A stretch of DNA of 64,000 nt from Heliocidaris erythrogramma (taxonomy: Eukaryota > Echinodermata > Echinoidea > Camarodonta > Echinometridae). The notes beneath the pieces were generated by a model. It was not told the DNA's origin and did no database searches. It worked only from the letters and a program-made list of their open reading frames with translations. The translations under genes were made by a program, and so were the position numbers. Position 1 is the stretch's first letter. The number at the start of each line of letters is the position of its first letter. This document shows, in pieces, positions 56,557-64,000 of this stretch. The stretch lies in NCBI GenBank assembly GCA_025617745.1, contig CM046873.1, positions 29,339,410 through 29,403,409 of the forward strand, given 5' to 3'.

Positions 56557-56808
56557 TTAACCCCTACCATGCCATGGGCGGCAAATCCCGCCCCACTATG
56601 TGAGTGTTGAACATTTTGTTTAGGCTCAGAATGGCTTGAAAATTCTTCCTCATACAGAAACTTGTGCCTCCAATATGATGTTTATTTCTATGCAATAAAT
56701 CTTTGCCCAGTTTGCTCAAGAAAAAAACTCATTGAACGTTAAATATTCAACTCATGAAAGTTCATTTTTGGCAAATGCTCAAAAATCTGGTGGCATGGAA
56801 AGGGTTAA
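56557..56808. mobile_element. TTAA-type MITE family B, copy 2
   Basis: TTAACCCCTACCATGCCATG … GGTGGCATGGAAAGGGTTAA. Nearly collinear with 42388–42637. Confidence 0.87.
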
Positions 56809-56850
56809 AGATAAAGCTGAGTCCTGGTTAATTTTTTTATGCAATTACAT

Positions 56851-57156
56851 TGTGAAAGAAACTGTCCCAAAGCAATTTGGAAAGGTTGATCATGTCTACA
56901 TAAGAATTGGCGTATACTGTGAGGCTTTGGAAGCATCAAGCTGATAAGAAAATGACCAAATCTCGCTGAAAAGCACATGCACTGCACATAGAAATGGGTG
57001 TATGGGACTGCACAGACATGCTGCATGAATGTTTGGCCCAAACACTTCAGCTATTTCTCGTCATATTTCAAATAAGAGGGCATTTGAAGAGCAATCCTTT
57101 TCAGGGGACATTTCTACTATGATGTTCTTCCAAACAGACATAACTAGATGAATATT
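56851..57156 (+). repeat. Repeat C, copy 4, left part
   Basis: Runs from TGTGAAAGAAACTGTCCC to AACTAGATGAAT, where the satellite-bearing element begins; C sequence resumes near 58470 (ATCTCACAAATTATTTTTCA, CCCAGAACTCAAAATTCTC). Confidence 0.72.
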
Positions 57157-58469
57157 CGACCGCGCGCGGTCGGAATTTATGCCTCCGCCATCACCAGATT
57201 GGAAATGTATGGCATACATGTACACTCTAAAAAGGACTGGTCCAACAAAATGACAAATCTTTTCACTTAAAATGCACAGGAGACAGAAAAATTTATTTCA
57301 TTTCATTTTCATATAAAACTAGAAATATTTGATAACAAGGCTAAAAACCAGTAATTTCATGTAATTTTATGTAAATTGACCTCTGTGACCTCTGACCTTT
57401 GACCTACTTACCCAAAAATCTAATCAGTTCATCTTTCTATGGGTATGCATACTGGTACCAAGTTTGAAGTTCTTACCTCAAACAGTTCGAGATATCGTGG
57501 TAACGGTGCTAAAAACCAAGAATTTTTATGTAATTTCAGGTAAATTGACCTCTGTGACCTCTGACCTTTGACCTACTTACCCCAAAATCTAATCAGTTCA
57601 TCTTTCTATGGGGATACATACTGGTACCAAGTTTGAAGTTCTCACCTCAGATAGTTCTTGAGATATCGCGGTAACGGTGCTAAAAACCAGTAATTCCATG
57701 TAATTTCATGTAAATTGACCTCTGTGACCTCTGACCTTTGACCTACTGACCCCAAAATCTAATCAGTTCATCTTTCTATGGGGATACATACTGGTACCAA
57801 GTTTGAAGTTCTCACCTCAGATAGTTCTTGAGATATCGTGGTAACGGTGCTAAAAACCAAGAATTCTTATGTAATTTCATGTAAATTGACCTCTGTGACC
57901 TCTGACCTTTGACCTACTTACCCCAAAATCTAATCAGTTCATCTTCGTATGGGGATACATACTGGTACCAAGTTTGAAGTTCTCACCTCAGATAGTTCTT
58001 GAGATATCGCGGTAACGGTGCTAAAAACCAGTAATTCCATGTAATTTCATGTAAATTGACCTCTGTGACCTCTGACCTTTGACCTACTTACCCCAAAATC
58101 TAATCAGTTCATCTTTCTATGGGGATACATACTGGTACCAAGTTTGAAGTTCTCACCTCAGATAGTTCTTGAGATATCGTGGTAACGGTGCTAAAAACCA
58201 AGAATTCTTATGTAATTTCATGTAAATTGACCTCTGTGACCTCTGACCTTTGACCTACTTACCCCAAAATCTAATCAGTTCATCTTCGTATGGGTATACA
58301 TACTAGTACCAAGTTTGAGGTTCCTACCTCAAATGATTCTTCAGATATCGCGGTAACGAGAAGTGGGACGGACGGACACACGGACGGACGCACGGACGCA
58401 CGGACGGACGGACAACCCGAAAACATAATGCCTCCGGCACCCACCTTCGGTGGGCGGAGGCATAAAAAG
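57157..58469. mobile_element. Satellite-bearing non-autonomous transposon inserted in repeat C
   Basis: It opens with the 16-bp perfect palindrome CGACCGCGCGCGGTCG (57157–57172), then TTTATGCCTCCGCC (57176–57189). It closes with GGCGGAGGCATAAA (58453–58466), giving 14-bp inverted ends. Inside are six ~170-bp units (57341–58353), then GGACGGAC/GCACGGAC minisatellite (58370–58412), then a hairpin TGCCTCCG…CGGAGGCA (58429–58462). GAAT occurs at both borders and may be a target duplication. The overall plan parallels 1–1443. No coding capacity; the frame at 58290–58529 comes from the GGAC minisatellite. Confidence 0.82.
57341..58353 (+). repeat. Six ~170-bp units in dimeric order, each with four TGACCT half-sites
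   Basis: CTAAAAACCA marks at 57341, 57509, 57680, 57850, 58021 and 58191 (spacings 168–171). Units alternate between CCAGTAATT and CCAAGAATT types, so the working period is a ~341-bp dimer. Every unit has TGACCT four times with spacers of 3, 1 and 1 bases (TGACCTCTGTGACCTCTGAC then CTTTGACCT). Read as AGGTCA, these are DR3 and DR1 arrangements, the known binding pattern of RXR-type nuclear receptors. Confidence 0.9.
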
Positions 58470-59242
58470 GAATGCACGCAATCTCACAAATTATTTTTCA
58501 CCTTTCCCAGAACTCAAAATTCTCTATAAGGTTTATTGAAACATGAATTTTGAATAAATGTTTACTTCTCAATACAACATGCAATGTATAAAATCAGACA
58601 CATTTGCGATTTCTAAATGACAATCATTTTAACAACCAGAAACTTCCGCTAATTGCAAAAATTCAGTGTTGTGTCAGTTGTAATTCAATAATAGTTTCGC
58701 GGCATGAAACTTTTGTGAACTCATCTCAACCACTCGTGAAACTCGAGAAAATAAAATGCACAGGAATTTTCTGGTTGTACAGTTACATGTAGCTGCTAAT
58801 TCATGTATAACATGAGTGCTGAAATTTAAGAAGTTAATTAACAATTAATAGAATCAATTTACGCCTATATAATGACCTACATGTAATTAATGGCCTACCA
58901 TGAAAATAAAAATTCAAGCATCATTGAAATGGTGTACATGTACATGTATGTAGGCCTACATGTATATGTATGTAACTTGATGCAAGTCCTACATGTTTGT
59001 GTGAAATCATACATACACTGTACATGTAAGAGATGCTAAAGAAAACCTATGGCAGTGGAACATGCTAGACCTTTATATGACCTCATGATCTAGGGTCAAC
59101 ACACTTTCTAAAATTCTTCCTAACACCTACACATTCACTGCAGCGTACACCATACCAAGGAGTTATCACATACCACATACATGTACATGTAGGTCTACTC
59201 TAAAGATTTATTCCCATCCTTCAAGTACCAACTTGGGATACC

Positions 59243-59382
59243 AGGGCCCTGTTTCATAAAACCTGTCATCAATAACAAGTTACAATAATTGTTCTAAGCT
59301 ACTGAAATCCTCGAATCTGATTGGCTGAGAGCAAAGAAATGGGGCACTTGTTATTGATAATAAGGTTTACTAAACAGGGCCC
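59243..59382. mobile_element. GTTTCAT hairpin MITE, copy H4
   Basis: AGGGCCCTGTTTCATAAAAC … CTAAACAGGGCCCA. Core ATTGGCTGAGAGCAAAGAAA. The right arm is mutated (TTTACTAAAC). Confidence 0.85.
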
Positions 59383-62022
59383 AGATTCTTTACAGAATTT
59401 CCACTTGCCCACATTTCTTGCGTGACTGTGAACATGACACGTACAGTCAACGTACAAGCATAGCTTTTCTACCATTGTTTTTTGTTGATTGGAGACATTC
59501 ATTATGAAATTCTTTTATAAAAGAAATTAACTTCTTCTTCTTCTAAGAAATATTCCCTTTATTTGTATTATTTTTCCTTAATAAGAAGTTTGAATGATTT
59601 GCATCTCAGCAGTATAACAAAAATTGCACATGTTATATTTCTGTGCACAAGTTTGCAAATTATCTAGTCCTGGTGGATCTGAGCAGGGTGATTTTGTTGG
59701 TACTTTAGCAGGGGAAATCGTCCCAAAAATGAGGTCTGACTGCACTTCTGGGCGACATTTTATGAAAATATGAAGGTCTGGTCATGAAGACTACTGTGTC
59801 AGACAAGCCTGTCATCCTAGAGAGGTCAAGCTACATGTCAACTTTTGGCTGACTCCTCAACTATGCATCCATTTCCTCATGCATAACTCTTCAGACAGAC
59901 ACCAGCGCACCATCCAGACAGCCTCTTAGCCTTTCACCTCCCTTGTCCCAAATCTGCTAAGCCCTATTACCAGAGTAAATACGGATTTGATATAAAAAGC
60001 AATAACAAAAACAAAACTCTCCGGCTTACATTTCATCTGTTTCATAGCATTTACAGTACCCAGTCTGGCCAGAAGTCTGAGTTTGAAAGATAACCGGTCA
60101 GTTATGTGGAGTGTACAGGTCTGAAATACATGTAACAAATGACTTGACAAATTGCTTGATAAAAATACATGTACTGTATATATGTGTATGTCTCTGAAAG
60201 CAACAGGTCTCAAGTTGTGAACATGTATGTATACACAACACAAGAAATTACAATACCATACAATGTACATGTACATTATACCTTTACTGTCTTGGGGGGA
60301 AATTTCAATTCAGATTGATAACAGAATCAGGGTTAAGCATTTGACATGACACCTGTACACATTTTTTGTCCTTTATGCAAACCTAAAGCTTGGCCAACAA
60401 AAGGGGTCTGACACTTATGGAAGCCTCCATGTGTTCGTGTTGAACCCAAATTCCTATACATGCATAGGCTCATGTAGAAAAACAAGAACTCTTTTTGGGA
60501 CAACAGATGTCAAATCAGCAGCCTAACCAAAAATATACCTGATAAAATAGTTCCTACAATACACGATAGGCATACAATGTAGCCTACTTTATAGATTGTC
60601 CCTAAAATATCTCATCAAAAGATTAGCCTTCTGAGCAACTCTTGACATTTACAGCTCTGGCTCTGTTGTTGTCTATCAGTTTTATTTTGGTGCGATAGAG
60701 GGGGCTGGCAAAGGTAATGATTTAAATTTGCTGTGATAAAAAAGTGCACAGTGCACTTTACACTATATGTGGTACACCACAGAGGTATAGAACTACATAC
60801 TCAAAATCAAACTTCCAACAAATGCCAATAACATACACTGTACATGTAGGTCCCAACCATAGATAGTAAATAACAGAGCTACAATTTTTACATCTTATTT
60901 TTAGAGATGAAGTTGAGTTGTGCTAAGAAAATTACATTGGAATGACACTTGCATGTAAATACATTCCATGTATTAATGGTTTCCATATTCCGTTATAACT
61001 GTTCTACATGTACAGCAAATACAACTACATCAGAGGGTCAATCATAGAAAACAAAGAAACAAGGTGGTCCTACTAGATATTTCTTTATGGTACAGAAGAA
61101 GAAAAAATAAGGGCAGAGCATTGTGAATTTCCAAGGGTAATTTGTCCTTGGACTTGTAATTGTAAATATTTCCTAAGATTACAGATACATGTAATCCTGT
61201 TTTGAACTTACAGTGTTTAAAACTATTTTTTTTGTCATTATAATTTTTCAAACAGCACTTTATTGATCAAACATGCACAACAACTGATACATAACAGCGC
61301 AGGTCAAAACCAAGTTACTGGTATACACAGGGCATAAGAAAAAGAATTAAAGATCACCTTGAACCTACAACTATCTCAATACAACTATCTCAATACACAG
61401 CTAAAATGTACAATAAAGTGCATCTTAAAGATAATGTCTAGAACTATTTTTGCCCTTCAATAGATAACACCTTTCAAAACTGATCACACCCTTTAATGCA
61501 CTACATGTAACTGTTCTTGGTAAGCCCCTTCCATTGTCAGAGTTACATGTACACACAATCAGATTCTAAAGAGATTATGGGGGAGGATTAAGGATGAGCT
61601 TAAATCTGGTTCTATTAATAGAAGACTAAAGGACAGTTATATGGGTCTTGTCCATCCATGGATGGATACAGTTAACTTGGATCTCTTATGAACTGCACTT
61701 CAGACAGCAAGAAAGGTATCAATAGGATAGTTTCTTGTGATGTATTCATGTGTTTCGATTGATTAACCTCTTCTGTGACAACAATAAAACTTGAAATGAT
61801 TAAATTTTGACATGTAATGCTTTATTCCAGGGTAGGTAAAAATCTTTTTTTTTTTAATGAAAAAAACATGGATTTATATATTTAGATCATGATTTAATCT
61901 ATTTAAATCGATTTATTTGATATTTTTAAATTTTTTTAAAAAAATTTAATTTAATTAATGCTCGTAAATTTAAAAAAAAATAATATTTTGGTAGATCTAA
62001 TATCAGACATTGTTAACCATAT

Positions 62023-62200
62023 CAGACATCTGAGCAATGCAATTTTTACATTTTATTGCCTGGCTTTGACAAGCCAACAAAACTGCGGGCCGATAAATTG
62101 TTTATTGCCCAGTTTCAAAAGTCAATGGGATTTTGCGTGTTAAATAGTGGGCAATAAACTGTATTTTTTACAATATTTTCAAGTTTGCTCTAGATGTCTG
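62023..62200. mobile_element. Foldback element 1 near 62 kb
   Basis: CAGACATCTGAGCAA (62023–) pairs with TTGCTCTAGATGTCTG (–62200). Inner arms have ATTGCC/GGCAAT words (TTTATTGCC, GGGCAATAAA). No coding capacity. Confidence 0.6.
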
Positions 62201-62205
62201 ATTCT

Positions 62206-62362
62206 GTTAATAATTATATGGACTGGCTACTTTCGGCGGATACAACATTAATTGCTTTCACTAGAATCATATTGCCTGAGTTGAAGACGAGGGCAATACG
62301 ATTCTAGTTCAGGCAATATATGTTGTATCCCCCCTCAAGCCCAGTCCATATTATATTATTAT
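62206..62362. mobile_element. Foldback element 2, directly adjacent
   Basis: The outer arms TAATTATATGGACTGG and CCAGTCCATATTATATTA, middle arms GGATACAACAT and ATGTTGTATCC, and inner arms AGAATCATATTGCC and GGCAATACGATTCT pair in succession. It starts within about 6 bp of the end of foldback 1; the two may be parts of one element. Confidence 0.65.
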
Positions 62363-64000
62363 TTGGAATACAAAAACTCTTACTTACATGCAGATTTTAA
62401 AATTTCAAAAATCAAACAACGATTTCTGAATGATATTTTTTTGTTGCATCAAAAAAATCACCAACAAAATTTCTAATGTATTTCTTTGTTTTTGGTTTAA
62501 AGCTGTGACTTTTTTTTAAATCAAGGCGATTTGAATCGGGCCAATCCTGATTTGTTCCGAATGTTGTCATATTAGGCGAAAGATCTCCCGTGGGAATAAA
62601 CTAAACAATACAGTACCCGTTACTGTTTCAGGAAAGAAACTTCGGTCCTACATGTACGTTGTTCAACATTCAAATTCTCAGGAAGAATCTGCCGCCCACA
62701 GCACCACGGAAGGGCTTATGTACAGTTATGGCTTACCACAAAGTGGGCTGTTATTACGCCTATAGCCTACTAAATCAGATTAGCAACTGAAGAAAAATGT
62801 AATGTCTGAATGCAATTACATGTAGCTATGTATTGTATTTTTCCTAATTTTACCAATTTTTTTTAAATTAACATACTATTACTGACATACATTTATAATT
62901 TACATCTTGTTACATTTTACCACTTCCTAGGTTACTATACAATGTAGTTGACCTATATTACATAATATACAAATAGAGCATGTATGTAAACATAAACAAA
63001 GGTGTGTGTAGATTTATTCAGTTGTGTTCAGGTGAGGGGCAATACCTTTACATGGACACATGATTAACACATGATGATGATACCATCATGTAACAATTTA
63101 TAAAGTTATTTTACTTTGCATGTTGAAGGCTTCACAAACAATGTCTTCATTTTGTAATAGGTCTGACAATATGAAAACTGCAAACTTAAATTCTATCCAA
63201 CAATTTTTTAGAAACAAACAAATTAGAGGCAAAAATGGAGGATTACTCAAATTCTATAAATATGACAGATTTTGATTGTAATAAATTTCACATCCTTCAA
63301 GTTTACAATCTGAAAACCGCAGTATAATACCAGCTATAAATTTTATGTGTTATAAACAATCAAACATGTCATATGTTTATTCAACACATAATTACAAATC
63401 ATTTGAGGCTCTAACCTGTCCTCTAAGAAGAATGGTTTTATACTGCCCTCAAATCTCAATCTCAATGAAATAAGAGTCTGGAAAGACGGGACTATCAATG
63501 TAAAAATGACAAATTTGGGAGGTGTCTGCCTACACCAGACTCGTACTCCTTTCAGTTTGCCGGAGTGCTTTTCAACCCACTATTGATTCTGGTGTTCTTC
63601 CACCTTTCTTAGAAGCGCTTTGCATTGTTTGCTTTCACATTAAGAAAAAGATACTGCTATTTCATGCAAGTGAAATAGAGAGCGATGCTCAGAGCGGAAG
63701 TACATCATGTGCACTATGCATGTTTGTTTGCCCTTCATTCCGCTTTTTTTGCTGCGACTGTTCACATAAAACACTGAAGTGTTTAATATCAACTTTGCTT
63801 TTGGCTAGATAGCGCTTTCAAGACCACCTCTCGAGGTTGTCACAGACCTCCCACGTCGTTAGCGAAATACCCGACTTACTATCCTTTCGCATCAAAACGT
63901 TATCTGGCCAAAGCGCTTTTGATTCCACTATATTGGCTCAATATGAAAGCGGTATCAGTCAAAAAAAGTTTTACTGAGAGCAAGAAAGTGTCGAGTTTTG

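Larger units (their letters stand above)
48803..64000 (-). other. Large intron upstream of exon 1 (continues past 64000)
   Basis: I found no exon encoding the earlier ankyrin repeats or the KVKF end. It is filled with a LINE tail (48.87 kb), family A and B MITEs, hairpin MITEs, repeats C and D, a satellite-bearing element (57.16–58.47 kb) and foldbacks near 62 kb. I see nothing definable in 49240–49790, 50250–51050, 54240–55980, 59390–62000 and 62380–63580 apart from scattered TACATGTA words and AT-rich stretches. 63580–63960 (AGCGCTTT words, ACCACCTCTCGAGGTTGTC) may be the start of another repeat. Confidence 0.6.

Noticed and set aside
57341..58353. CRISPR-like array
   Set aside because: Units are contiguous 170-bp repeats without variable spacers, in an animal genome.
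58290..58529. Open frame with Thr-Asp-Gly-Arg repeats and its mirror on the other strand
   Set aside because: Translation of the GGACGGAC minisatellite at the end of a transposon.
48803..64000. Earlier ankyrin-repeat exons and the KVKF first exon
   Set aside because: Scanned the minus strand for TPLHAA-type and KVKF-type codings in exon context; none found, so they are placed beyond 64000.

Overview
This window reads as a piece of animal nuclear genome, most likely a marine invertebrate deuterostome. An echinoderm is my first guess and other marine invertebrates are possible. The DNA is AT-rich and dominated by introns, with split coding exons carrying GT/AG borders. It is dense with small hairpin MITEs, non-LTR retrotransposon tails of the 'GCGCTATATAA…ATTATT' type, tRNA-like SINE fragments, ACGG-type minisatellites and frequent TACATGTA palindromes. 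No bacterial-type gene, operon, rRNA or CRISPR array is present, and nearly all long open frames are repeat artefacts.

The one gene I can support is the middle of a minus-strand myosin phosphatase targeting subunit gene (MYPT/PPP1R12 family). I built eleven exons by hand, from 48802 down to 2585. All ten junctions agree in reading phase, giving 1518 nt or about 505 codons. In transcript order they encode: the later ankyrin repeats (exons at 48.7, 44.9, 41.7 and 40.6 kb); a basic, Ser-rich central linker (32.8, 27.6 and 20.3 kb); an acidic Ser/Glu tract (16.9 kb); the conserved segment carrying the GLRKT and RSAST motifs (11.1 kb); and Ser/Thr/Pro-rich linkers (10.0 and 2.7 kb). The N-terminal PP1-binding end lies beyond 64000. 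The C-terminal inhibitory-phosphorylation and coiled-coil part lies before position 1. The gene product would target PP1c to myosin light chain.

Layout. 1–1443: dimeric ~330-bp tandem repeat ending in a hairpin. 2.4–2.8 kb: exon 11 with its 3' edge duplicated. 3.7 kb: TTAA-type MITE. 7.0–8.8 kb: decayed coding-like tract on the minus strand, family unknown. 9.98–11.5 kb: two exons, each preceded by a very long pyrimidine tract. 13.3 kb: hairpin MITE pair. 16.3–16.8 kb: degenerate CCCTTGG-type repeat. 23.4–24.5 kb: pyrimidine-rich ~200-bp minisatellite. 26.4–27.55 kb: ~214-bp tandem array apparently derived from the exon 6 donor region. 31.5 kb: non-LTR retrotransposon C-terminus. 40.7–40.87 kb: two ghost copies of exon 4. 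43.0–44.4 kb: nested and inverted repeat cluster. 45.1–47.3 kb: SINE/LINE tails and a ~215-bp minisatellite. 48.05–48.62 kb: TIR element packed with TACGAT words. 48.8–64 kb: one large upstream intron full of MITEs, including a 57.16–58.47 kb element whose six ~170-bp units each carry four TGACCT nuclear-receptor-type half-sites.

Limits: exon calls, phases and repeat boundaries come from reading the sequence by eye. No alignment, RNA evidence or database search was run.
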